NCBI GenBank assembly: GCA_012515235.1
Contig: JAAYYU010000350.1
Span: forward strand, 1 to 42,032
DNA from: Candidatus Anammoximicrobium sp.
GTDB lineage: Bacteria; Planctomycetota; Planctomycetia; Pirellulales; Pirellulaceae
DNA: 42,032 bases
Reading direction: 5' to 3'
In this document: in pieces, positions 1 through 7,333 of the stretch
Position numbering within the stretch: the stretch's first letter is position 1
How the letters are laid out: every line of letters starts with the position of its first letter
Position numbers and translations under genes: made by a program
Notes under the pieces: generated by a model
The model's input: the letters and a program-made list of their open reading frames with translations, nothing else
Databases searched by the model: none
Told to the model about the DNA's origin: nothing

Positions 1-734
1 GTCTGGTTGAAGGTCTTTTCCAACGTCATGTCCTGTTCGTGTTCCGCGCGGCCGCGGCCGGAGTAATCGTCGAAAAGGGTTTCCGGCTCGGGGAATTCCC
101 GGTCGCCGTTCCAGCCCAGGTGCCGCAGCGCCGGCGACCACTCGCGGTGCGGCGCCTTGTGCTGGCTCATCAGCAGAAACGGCTTGCTCTTGTCGCGGTT
201 CTTCAGCCACTCGATGGAAAAGTCGGCGATCAGGTCGGTCGTGTAGCCGGTATGCTCGACCCGCTGACCGTCGCGGATCATGGGCGGGTTGTAGTACCTG
301 CCTTGGCCGGGCAAGATGTGCCAATGATCGAAACCGGTCGGGTCGCTCTCCAGATGCCACTTGCCGATCACCGCGGTCTGGTAGCCGGCCCGTTGCAGCA
401 GCTTGGGCATCGTCTGCTGCGAGCCGTCAAAGCGGTTGCCGTTGCGGAAGAAGCCGTTGATGTGGCTGTACTTGCCCGTCTGGATCACGGCCCGGCTGGG
501 GCCGCACAGCGAGTTGGGAACGACGCAGCGGTCGAACCGCATGCCTTCGCGGGCGATGCGGTCGATGTGGGGCGTGTCGAGCAGCTTCAGCGGATGCCCG
601 TACGCGCTGACGGCCTGATTGGTCAGGTCGTCGCAGAAGATGAACAGGATGTTCGGATGCGGCGCCGGGTCGGCGGCCATCGCCGTCGCGCAAGAGCCCA
701 ACAACGACAGGGTGACGAAGGCGACGTGTTTCAT
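1..734 (-). CDS. Sulfatase, S1 family, 3' end cut off by the window edge
   Basis: Hydrolyses sulfate esters, probably on polysaccharides, in the periplasm or outside the cell. Starts at ATG 732-734 with a signal peptide of about 20 residues (MKHVAFVTLSLL...AMA). The family N-terminal metal-binding stretch follows (PNILFIFCDD, about 28-36). The sulfatase signature CGPSRAVIQTG begins at Cys77; by family knowledge this Cys is converted to formylglycine. A second conserved block, AVIGKWHLE, is also present. About 244 codons are visible and the frame stays open to position 1, so at least half of a typical 450-550 residue sulfatase is here. Its start lies 29 bp beyond a REP element and downstream of the RAYT gene on the same strand. 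The substrate cannot be told from the sequence. Confidence 0.93.
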   Translation of the reverse strand, partial: MKHVAFVTLSLLGSCATAMAADPAPHPNILFIFCDDLTNQAVSAYGHPLKLLDTPHIDRIAREGMRFDRCVVPNSLCGPSRAVIQTGKYSHINGFFRNGNRFDGSQQTMPKLLQRAGYQTAVIGKWHLESDPTGFDHWHILPGQGRYYNPPMIRDGQRVEHTGYTTDLIADFSIEWLKNRDKSKPFLLMSQHKAPHREWSPALRHLGWNGDREFPEPETLFDDYSGRGRAEHEQDMTLEKTFNQ

Positions 735-762
735 GGTGGGGACTCCAGTGAACCGTGGGCCC

Positions 763-817
763 ATCGTAGACCGCTCCGCGAGCGGAATTCCGTCTCGCGG
801 AGCGAGACGTCTACGAT
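763..817. repeat. REP double-hairpin element, copy A
   Basis: A 55-nt element with 8-nt outer inverted arms (ATCGTAGA / TCTACGAT) enclosing two hairpins. The right hairpin has an 8-bp stem CGTCTCGC/GCGAGACG with loop GGA. The left hairpin is shortened by 4 nt (CCGCT/AGCGG) relative to other copies. The right outer arm overlaps the end of the RAYT gene and contributes its TAG stop (811-813). This is one of five copies in the first 11.4 kb, and the one 3' of the RAYT gene. Confidence 0.9.
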
Positions 818-1497
818 AGAACCTTGGAATAGTGCCGATACTCGCCCGGCTTCAGCCGGGCCCGTTGGGGATTGTCGCGGATGTATTTCCGCAGGTACTC
901 GAACTGTGCCTCCGTACGCACCAGATGATCGAATCCATCCGCTTGCCAGAAGTGGCCTCGCTGGTGAAGACGCCGATTGATCTGTACCGCTGTATAATGC
1001 TTCCAGGATTCGCACTGCACCAGCATGGCCTGCTCGTCCGGAAACACCGCCAGCAGATGGCAGTGGTTGGGCATGACTACGTAGTCCAGCATCTCATGTC
1101 GGTCGCCGTCAAAGTGCTGCAAGCTGTCCGCGACAATCGCCGACAACTCCGGTTGGCGCAGCGCGCCCGCTCCGTGACCGGCGTCCAGCGAATCGTGCCA
1201 GCGGTTCCATAGCTTGTCCAGGAAATCGCGGACCAGCTTGAAATCCAGACGCTGCAGTTGGTCTCGCCACTGCGGATCATCCGGCTGGATTCCGTGGCTT
1301 GCAAGCCACCGCGCGCGATCGCCGAACCAGCGGTCGAGAACGTCCTTCGGCAACGAGTCGATCGTGCGCCAAGTGAGGAAGCAGACGGCGCCGGCCTGGG
1401 ACCAGTGCGGCAACCGGCGTTCCACGATTTGGACATCTGCTTCGGCGTCGAACAGATGGAACGCGAGCAACGGTTGTTGGTCGGCGCGGGTTGACAT
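811..1497 (-). CDS. REP-associated tyrosine transposase (RAYT, IS200/IS605-like Y1 HUH family)
   Basis: A 228-residue single-strand DNA transposase-like protein. The HUH motif is in VVMPNHCHLL (His145, His147). The C-terminal helix carries the family pattern FWQADGFDHLVR...YLRKYIRDNPQRARL, with Tyr205 (or Tyr201) the likely nucleophile. The start at 1497 has an AGGAG about 10 nt upstream. The gene is tightly bracketed by two REP elements: copy B ends the upstream side 15 nt before the start codon, and copy A supplies the TAG stop. By family knowledge, RAYTs recognise and cleave such REP hairpins, and the pairing here supports that link. The residues between about 50 and 130 are an insertion relative to short IS200 transposases, as is common in RAYTs. 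It appears intact. It separates two otherwise co-directional genes of the sulfatase block, which suggests insertion. Confidence 0.92.
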   Translation of the reverse strand: MSTRADQQPLLAFHLFDAEADVQIVERRLPHWSQAGAVCFLTWRTIDSLPKDVLDRWFGDRARWLASHGIQPDDPQWRDQLQRLDFKLVRDFLDKLWNRWHDSLDAGHGAGALRQPELSAIVADSLQHFDGDRHEMLDYVVMPNHCHLLAVFPDEQAMLVQCESWKHYTAVQINRRLHQRGHFWQADGFDHLVRTEAQFEYLRKYIRDNPQRARLKPGEYRHYSKVLS

Positions 1498-1511
1498 CTG
1501 GGGTGACTCCT

Positions 1512-1568
1512 ATCGTAGGCTTCTCGCTCCGCGAGAAGGTTCCGCTCGCGGAGCGAGCGGTCTACGAT
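1512..1568. repeat. REP double-hairpin element, copy B
   Basis: A 57-nt element with outer arms ATCGTAGG / TCTACGAT, left hairpin CTTCTCGC-TCC-GCGAGAAG, a 3-nt linker, and right hairpin CCGCTCGC-GGA-GCGAGCGG. It sits between the RAYT start codon (15 nt away) and the 3' end of the PQQ-propeller gene, whose TAG stop (1562-1564) lies inside its outer arm. With copy A it flanks the transposase gene. Confidence 0.92.
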
Positions 1569-4500
1569 TTGCGGAACGGTGTTTCCACTTCGATCGGGGC
1601 CACGTCGATCATCGCGCTGTCGATGACGTAGCCCAGATGCGTGATGGCCGGCAGCGGGGACTTCAGCGGTGCTTCTAGTTTGACGCCGTTGGCGACGTAC
1701 GTCACCTTTTGGGCGGCCAGGTCCACGGTCACGACCGCTTCCAGGCCCTTGTCCTCGGGCGCGTCGACCTTGGCCGACTTGCCGGACTTCTCCGCACCCT
1801 TGAACGGCCCCTGGACGATCGAGGCCGATTGCGTCTGCAGGCGGACGCCGCACTTGACCAGTTCCGCTTCCTCGGCGCTGCCGCCGAAGGCCAGGTACCC
1901 GTTCCGCAGCAGGCCTTCTGCCTCCTTGACGGCGCGGATTCGCGTGCGGAACGTGACCGTGCCGGTGATGGGTTTGTCGAGCTTTTTCAGCGCGACGCCC
2001 AAGGTGTCTCGATCGTTGGCCCGCAGGCGGTAACCCAATTTCGAGGCGAACACCTTGCAGCCGGAGACTTTTTGGAAGTCGGCGTCTTTGGGTTCCGGGA
2101 GCGGCAGCAGGTAGCTGGCGTCCTCGGGCTGGTCCCAAAGGGTTTGCCACCGTAATCCGCTCGCTCCGCGAGCGGGGTCCTTCTCGCGGAGCGAGAAGTC
2201 TACGATGGACATCACGCGGCCGTCGATCGTGCTCAGATACAGGCGGCCGTTGGCGGATGCCAGGCCGTCGAATACCGGGATCGTGTCCAGGTCGTGCCGA
2301 GCCACCGGCCGGCCGTCGGCCTTGTTCATCGCCCACAACTGGCCGCCTTTTCGGCCGGCGTAGGCTTCTTCCTGCGCTGCCAGCAAGGCCTGGATGTCCG
2401 GATCGTCCGGGTTGCGATACGCGAACCGCTCGTCCACCACGTCGGGCGGCCCGGCCAAGAACAACTGGTCGCCCGCGACGCACATCGCCCGCGTCATGAT
2501 CGATGGCTGGTCCAACAGCCACTGGACGCGGATCGCCGACAACTCCTCCCGTGGAAAGAACCACCGCAAACGCCAATCCGACGAGGACGCGTTCCGCTCC
2601 GGCCGCCGCTGACTCATGGTCCGTTCCGCTTGGCTGACACGACTAATGTCGTCCGGGCTGACCGCCTTGTTCGCGGCGAACAGGTGGTACTCGACCACGG
2701 ACGCATTCGTCATGTACTCCGGTTTGCGGCCGTACCCGTAGACCGCCTGATCGTCAAAGCACAAGATGCGTCCCGAGGGCACATAGCGCCCAGCCTGGTA
2801 CCAACCGCCGTACCCGCCCGTCATGCGGCGGCCGTAGGTCCAGTACGAGCGGAAGAAATACGAGTCGTCGACAAACCCGATCTGGCAGAACAAATGGGCG
2901 TCCTCCGGCGGCTGGTCCGTGGCGGGCAGGACGGTCAGTTCCGTGCGTTGGCCTTCGAAGTCGATCTTTTGCGAACGCATCCACAGGTTTCGTCCGTCGC
3001 AGGACAAGACGTCAGACAGGCCGACGGGCATCGTGTTGCCGGGCGTCTTTTTCAGGTACGCCTCGTGGATGTTCTGGCCGCTCTCCGGGTCCTTGTCGTC
3101 CCAGACGACTTCGCCCAGCAGTCTCCCGGTCGCCACGTCGAGCCGCAGGAAGCGGATGCCGCCGTCCAGGAAGATGCTGCGGCCGGCGGTGCAGTACGCG
3201 ATCGCTTTGCCGTCCGCATCTTCGCGCACCAAGACACTGCCATGCACGGGCCAAGCCGATTCGATCCGTTCCCAGGCCATCATGCGCTGGTCCAGCGGCG
3301 CCGCGCGGAACCGCCAGGCCAGCGCGCCGTCGTCGGCTCGCAGGGCATAAACGTACCCGTCCGCCGACCCGAAAACGACCAGCCCCTTCCAGTACGTGGG
3401 CGGAGTATCGGTCTGTCCACCGGTGGTGTAGGACCAGACGGATTTGCCCGTGCCGGCGTCCAGCGCGTGCACGGTGTGCGTATCGCGGCAGGCGACGAAC
3501 ACACGCCCGGCCGCGATGATCGGCTGAGTCAGTTGACCGCCGAGTCGCGTTTCCCAGTTGCTGCCGGCATCCGTCATCCCCGTCGGCGCGGCACCGCTGC
3601 GCGCCGCGTCGTGCCGGAACGTCGGCCAGTCGCCCGGATTGGCCGCCGGACCCGTTGTTTGACCGTAGGCCGGGCCGCGCTCCAAACGGGCCTCGGTCGT
3701 GAGTTCTTCCGGAGTCGGCTGCGGCACGCGGGCCGACGACAACGCCTTGAAGCCGCTCAGCTTGGCCTCCAACTGGCAGCCGCAGGCGTCCATCGAGGCG
3801 TAGGTCATGCCGTTGCAGGGCATGATGCCGTAGATGCAGCCGCCGCGGAACCAATGGTTCGGCGTCCAATGCTCCTTTTTCACGTCCACGTACTCGGTGC
3901 CGTTGCGGCCCGTGATCAGGAACCTGCCGCAGGCCTTGGACGGATAGCAACGGTGGTGAAACCAGTGCAGGTCCACATCCGGAGCAAACTCGCGTTTCGC
4001 CTCGCCCGTCTTCGGGTCATACCCGGTCCAGATCCCGTCGTCGTTGTTGCCCGCGATCGCGGCGGTCCACGACAGGCCGTCGACCACGAACAGATCGCGC
4101 AGCGACATGTGGCCGCTCGGTTTCTGACGCTGCTCCCAGACTTTCTTTCCGTCGCGGAGCGTCCAGCCCGAGACTTTGCCGTTGTTGGTGGCCAGCAGCA
4201 CCATCTCCTGGTAGATCAGCACGCGTGGGCCGGTGCTGCTGGGCACCGGCATGATTAAGGGCGTTTCCTCGGCTTGCCACCGCGTCTGGCCGCTGGCCCG
4301 CTCCAGGCACACCAGCTTTTGCCCGTCGTGGAACGCGATCGAGTCCGCGTCGGCTGCCAGCGAACACGGCGCCACGGGCGATTCGACTCGCCAACGGAGT
4401 TTGCCGGTTGCCGCGTCGCAAGCCACGATGCTGCGGGGCGTGCCGGGCCAGCCCCAGCCGGTGTTCGAGGCGTTGGTATTGGACCAGACATAGGTGCCCG

Positions 4501-5482
4501 TGCGGCGGAAGTTTGGCAAGTTGGATTTCTCATGGTCGGCAACCAGCAGCGCCGTGTCCTCAGCCACTACGATTTCGCGGGCAAACTCGGTGCCTTCGCA
4601 CTCGGTCAACGTCTGGCCCGTGGCCGCGTCCAGAATCGCGACTGGCGAGTCGATGCCCAGCGTCACATACACGTGGTCGCCCACCGCCACCAACCGCCTC
4701 AGCAGATGCGCCGGGCCGCTCTTCAGGCCAAAATCCTTGCTGGCCCACTGGGGGATCTCACGCTTCCACAAGACCGTGCCGTTGAACGCGTCGCGAGCGA
4801 TCAGACTCCAATGCGCCGGCAGCTGGATCGAGGCCCGTGAGCCCTCGTCCAAGATGTAAAACAAGCGGCCGTTGGCGGACACCAGCGCACTCATGCTGGC
4901 CATGTGGTCGTGATGCCGCGCCCAGCCCGGACCGCCCAGCCACTGCAGTCGCGTGGGCGGCGCGACCAGCGTGTCGTTTCCCGCGGGATTGCCGTCCGGT
5001 CCGTGCAGGTAATGCGTCCACTGGTCCATCTCCGCGGGCCAGGGTTTGACGGTTTTGTCCGTGGTCCGTGGTCCGTGGTCTGTGGTGAAGAGCACCTCGC
5101 CGCCGGGACAGAGGACGCGGAGAAGTTCTTCCTTGGCAACGGACGCCGTACGGCCGACCACGATCAGGTTCACGAAATTGTCCACCAGCGGCAGTTTCCG
5201 TCCGTCCCAGCGATCGATGGTCACCCGGCCGTAACGTCCTTCGGCCAGCAACCGTTTGCGGGCCGCCGCGACGTTGGCGCCGTCGGTATCCAGACCTAAC
5301 ACGACGAACTGCGGGCCGGCCGCCAACTGCGCCGTAAGGCTTCCGTCGCCGCAGCCCACATGGACCACGACGCCGCCTGGGATGCCCGATTCTTCGATCA
5401 GTTTCGCTCCGTCCTGCCCCGCCGCCGTGGAGGACAGGACGCTCAACAACGTGGCGCTGAAGAGAAACGCTGACTTGTGCAT
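1562..5482 (-). CDS. Secreted PQQ-type beta-propeller protein with an N-terminal methyltransferase-like domain
   Basis: 1306 residues. A signal peptide (MHKSAFLFSATLLSVLSSTAAG) is followed at about 30-140 by a Rossmann domain. It has an SAM-binding-like loop VVHVGCGDGS (about 38-47) and an acidic strand end VLGLDTDG. Then come two sets of PQQ/quinoprotein-like propeller repeats: about 150-600 (VSANGRLFYILDEGSRA, DAFNGTVLWKREIP, DAATGKLRWRVE) and about 630-1090 (DWPTFRHDAARSG, DAGTGKSVWSYTTGG). The C-terminus (about 1115-1306) resembles a laminin-G/jelly-roll-like domain. No dehydrogenase catalytic set was recognised, so an enzymatic role is not claimed. A SAM-binding fold behind a signal peptide is odd, because SAM is cytosolic. 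Residues about 1093-1112 are encoded by an in-frame REP element. The TAG stop is inside another REP element. A heptanucleotide tandem repeat encodes about residues 133-142. Confidence 0.88.
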   Translation of the reverse strand: MHKSAFLFSATLLSVLSSTAAGQDGAKLIEESGIPGGVVVHVGCGDGSLTAQLAAGPQFVVLGLDTDGANVAAARKRLLAEGRYGRVTIDRWDGRKLPLVDNFVNLIVVGRTASVAKEELLRVLCPGGEVLFTTDHGPRTTDKTVKPWPAEMDQWTHYLHGPDGNPAGNDTLVAPPTRLQWLGGPGWARHHDHMASMSALVSANGRLFYILDEGSRASIQLPAHWSLIARDAFNGTVLWKREIPQWASKDFGLKSGPAHLLRRLVAVGDHVYVTLGIDSPVAILDAATGQTLTECEGTEFAREIVVAEDTALLVADHEKSNLPNFRRTGTYVWSNTNASNTGWGWPGTPRSIVACDAATGKLRWRVESPVAPCSLAADADSIAFHDGQKLVCLERASGQTRWQAEETPLIMPVPSSTGPRVLIYQEMVLLATNNGKVSGWTLRDGKKVWEQRQKPSGHMSLRDLFVVDGLSWTAAIAGNNDDGIWTGYDPKTGEAKREFAPDVDLHWFHHRCYPSKACGRFLITGRNGTEYVDVKKEHWTPNHWFRGGCIYGIMPCNGMTYASMDACGCQLEAKLSGFKALSSARVPQPTPEELTTEARLERGPAYGQTTGPAANPGDWPTFRHDAARSGAAPTGMTDAGSNWETRLGGQLTQPIIAAGRVFVACRDTHTVHALDAGTGKSVWSYTTGGQTDTPPTYWKGLVVFGSADGYVYALRADDGALAWRFRAAPLDQRMMAWERIESAWPVHGSVLVREDADGKAIAYCTAGRSIFLDGGIRFLRLDVATGRLLGEVVWDDKDPESGQNIHEAYLKKTPGNTMPVGLSDVLSCDGRNLWMRSQKIDFEGQRTELTVLPATDQPPEDAHLFCQIGFVDDSYFFRSYWTYGRRMTGGYGGWYQAGRYVPSGRILCFDDQAVYGYGRKPEYMTNASVVEYHLFAANKAVSPDDISRVSQAERTMSQRRPERNASSSDWRLRWFFPREELSAIRVQWLLDQPSIMTRAMCVAGDQLFLAGPPDVVDERFAYRNPDDPDIQALLAAQEEAYAGRKGGQLWAMNKADGRPVARHDLDTIPVFDGLASANGRLYLSTIDGRVMSIVDFSLREKDPARGASGLRWQTLWDQPEDASYLLPLPEPKDADFQKVSGCKVFASKLGYRLRANDRDTLGVALKKLDKPITGTVTFRTRIRAVKEAEGLLRNGYLAFGGSAEEAELVKCGVRLQTQSASIVQGPFKGAEKSGKSAKVDAPEDKGLEAVVTVDLAAQKVTYVANGVKLEAPLKSPLPAITHLGYVIDSAMIDVAPIEVETPFRKS
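2149..2206. repeat. REP double-hairpin element, copy C, inside a coding sequence
   Basis: A 58-nt element with left hairpin CCGCTCGC-TCC-GCGAGCGG and right hairpin CTTCTCGC-GGA-GCGAGAAG. The right outer arm is TCTACGAT; the left arm is degenerate (ACCGTAAT). It lies wholly within the PQQ-propeller gene. It is read in a frame without a stop, giving the peptide IVDFSLREKDPARGASGLRW. Confidence 0.9.
5057..5084. repeat. Heptanucleotide tandem repeat, 4 units
   Basis: Four 7-nt units in a row (GTCCGTG three times, then GTCTGTG) inside the PQQ-propeller gene. On the coding strand they give TTDHGPRTTD in the link between the methyltransferase-like domain and the propeller. Because 7 is not a multiple of 3, gain or loss of one unit would shift the frame. 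Confidence 0.8.
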
Positions 5483-5514
5483 CGTTCACCTCGTGGTTGG
5501 TTAGTGTGGTCGTT

Positions 5515-5572
5515 ATCGTAGGCCGCTCGCTCTGCGAGCGGAACCCCGCTCGCGGAGCGAGCGGCCTACGGT
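5515..5572. repeat. REP double-hairpin element, copy D
   Basis: A 58-nt element with outer arms ATCGTAGG / CCTACGGT, left hairpin CCGCTCGC-TCT-GCGAGCGG, linker AACC, and right hairpin CCGCTCGC-GGA-GCGAGCGG. It lies between the PQQ-protein start (5482) and the stop codon of the next sulfatase gene (5577-5579), 4 nt past that stop in the direction of transcription. Confidence 0.92.
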
Positions 5573-5576
5573 TCCC

Positions 5577-7229
5577 TCACCGTTTTCGCTTCGGGTGCGG
5601 CACGTCTTTCGGCAGCGGGCCGGCCAGCGGCGGGGTCTCGAAGTACCGGCCGTCGTTCACCAGACGCGGGTCGTCGGTCCGCTGCAATTCGTCCATCAGC
5701 CGCCGTTCGAGTTCCGTGCGGACCGCCGCGTAGGCCGGGTCCGCCGCCACGTTGTGGACTTGATACGGGTCCTTCTTCAGGTCGTACAGTTCCTCGCGCG
5801 GCCGTTTGCCATAGGCCAGATCGAACAGGGGCTTCCATTGCGGATCGTCGCGCTGGCCCACCAGCCAGGCCTTGGTCGGGCCGGCGTCTTCGTCGGGAAA
5901 GGTGACGAACGTGACCTCGGTCAGTTCCTCGGCCGTGGGCGGAGTCGGGCCGTTCAGATTGTACGGCTCGCCTTGAGGATAGCGGTCGGGTTTGAAGTTG
6001 ATGATCAGCCGATAGTCCGCCGTGCGGATGGACCGCTGGGGATAGGGCAAGTGGCCGACGCGGGCCATCTCGACGTGCCGTTCCCGGCCGGTCACCACGA
6101 AAGTCCGCTGCGGATCCACCAGGCCCTGCCGATCCGCTTTTAAAACGGGCCAGAGACTGCGTCCGGTCATTACCGCTGGCACCGCCACGCTGCCCGTCTC
6201 CAGGAACGTCGGCGCCAGATCGGTCAGGTTGACGAAATCGTCCACCACGCGTCCGCCCCGCACGCCCGGCCCGGCGATCGCCAGGCACACGCCCGTGCCG
6301 GTGTCGTAGAGGTTGCACTTGCCGTGCGGAAAACCGGGAATGCCGTGATCACCGCTGATCACAATCAGCGTGTTGTCCAACTCGCCGAGCTTGCGGACTT
6401 CGTCGACCAGCAGGCCGATCGCCGCATCGACGGCCTGGGCTTCGCCGAGGTAGTCGGCCAGGTCTTCCCGCACCTCATGCACGTCCGGCCAGAACGGAGG
6501 CATCTTGCCCTGGAGGGCGTCGGGATCGATTCCCCACAACGCCTTGCCGGAGCCCTTGATCCACTTGCGGTGCGTGTTGGTCGGGCCGAACCAGTAGCAG
6601 AACGGCTGCCCCGGCCGGCGATCGGCAAGAAAGGCCTGAAAGTTTCCCCGCGCTTCGTCGTACAGCACCTGCTTGGCCGCCTCAACCGGCATCCCGTCCG
6701 CCGCCAGCTTGGTCACTGTTTGGGAAAACTGATTGAACCGCCGGCCCGCTTTCTCGTAAGCGTGTTGCTGTCCGCCATAGGGTGCGTCCACCGGCGTGCC
6801 GGGACTCCACACCTTGTACGACTTGCCGATGTGATAGCCGGCTTCCTTCAACAGCAGCGGATACGCCGGGATCGACGAGTCCCAGACCGCGCCTTGCAGA
6901 ATGGCTCCGCGCCGGGTGCGCCAGAAGTACTGGCCGGACAGCAGCGAGCTGCGGCACGGCGTACACGACGGCGCGTTCACGTGGGCGTTGCGGAACAGCA
7001 CGCCGGAGCGGGCGATCCGGTCGAAGTTCGGCGTGCGCACCACGTCGTTGATCCCGCCCCGCCCGTCAGCCTCGGCCATAACGCTCGCATAGCGGCCCCA
7101 GTCGTCGGCGAACAGAAACAGAATGTTCGGACGCGACTCGGCCCCGAAGGACGAAGGCAGGACCAAGGACGAAGGCAGAAGGACGAAGGACGAAAAAAGA
7201 AAACAGAGCACTTGCGGGCAGGTTTTCAT
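5577..7229 (-). CDS. Sulfatase, S1 family, 550 residues
   Basis: Full-length sulfate-ester hydrolase. A hydrophobic Ser/Leu/Pro-rich signal region (about 1-30) precedes the metal-binding segment PNILFLFADDWG (34-45). The signature is CTPCRSSLLSG with the formylglycine-forming Cys89. A second metal site is seen in VISGDHGIPGFPHGK, followed by the usual C-terminal segment ending in a basic tail (PHPKRKR). It resembles heparan N-sulfatase (sulfamidase)-like members by the N-terminal WGRYAS and CTPCR pattern, but I would not assign a substrate. Its stop lies 4 nt before REP copy D. A heptanucleotide repeat codes for part of the signal peptide. The next gene upstream (7334-8710) is co-directional with a 104-bp gap. 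Confidence 0.95.
   Translation of the reverse strand: MKTCPQVLCFLFSSFVLLPSSLVLPSSFGAESRPNILFLFADDWGRYASVMAEADGRGGINDVVRTPNFDRIARSGVLFRNAHVNAPSCTPCRSSLLSGQYFWRTRRGAILQGAVWDSSIPAYPLLLKEAGYHIGKSYKVWSPGTPVDAPYGGQQHAYEKAGRRFNQFSQTVTKLAADGMPVEAAKQVLYDEARGNFQAFLADRRPGQPFCYWFGPTNTHRKWIKGSGKALWGIDPDALQGKMPPFWPDVHEVREDLADYLGEAQAVDAAIGLLVDEVRKLGELDNTLIVISGDHGIPGFPHGKCNLYDTGTGVCLAIAGPGVRGGRVVDDFVNLTDLAPTFLETGSVAVPAVMTGRSLWPVLKADRQGLVDPQRTFVVTGRERHVEMARVGHLPYPQRSIRTADYRLIINFKPDRYPQGEPYNLNGPTPPTAEELTEVTFVTFPDEDAGPTKAWLVGQRDDPQWKPLFDLAYGKRPREELYDLKKDPYQVHNVAADPAYAAVRTELERRLMDELQRTDDPRLVNDGRYFETPPLAGPLPKDVPHPKRKR
7147..7192. repeat. Imperfect heptanucleotide repeat in a signal-peptide coding region
   Basis: Units AAGGACG and AAGGCAG occur six times (7147-7160 and 7165-7192), interrupted by GACC at 7161-7164, then an A-run. 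On the coding strand it encodes the FVLLPSSLVLPSSF stretch of the sulfatase signal peptide. A unit change would frameshift the gene near its start. Confidence 0.75.
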
Positions 7230-7333
7230 GGCGTTAGCTCTTTCTTGTTGCGATAAATGAAATGGGCAGAATCATGGGGGCAGAATGATGCGGAGTCTTT
7301 TCCTTTTTCTGCCCGCCGTCATTCTGCCAACTT

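Noticed and set aside
1077..2576. A 499-codon minus-strand frame overlapping the PQQ gene and RAYT
   Set aside because: It is out of frame with both real genes, has no domains, and is Arg/Pro/Gly-rich as expected from frame-shifted GC-rich DNA.
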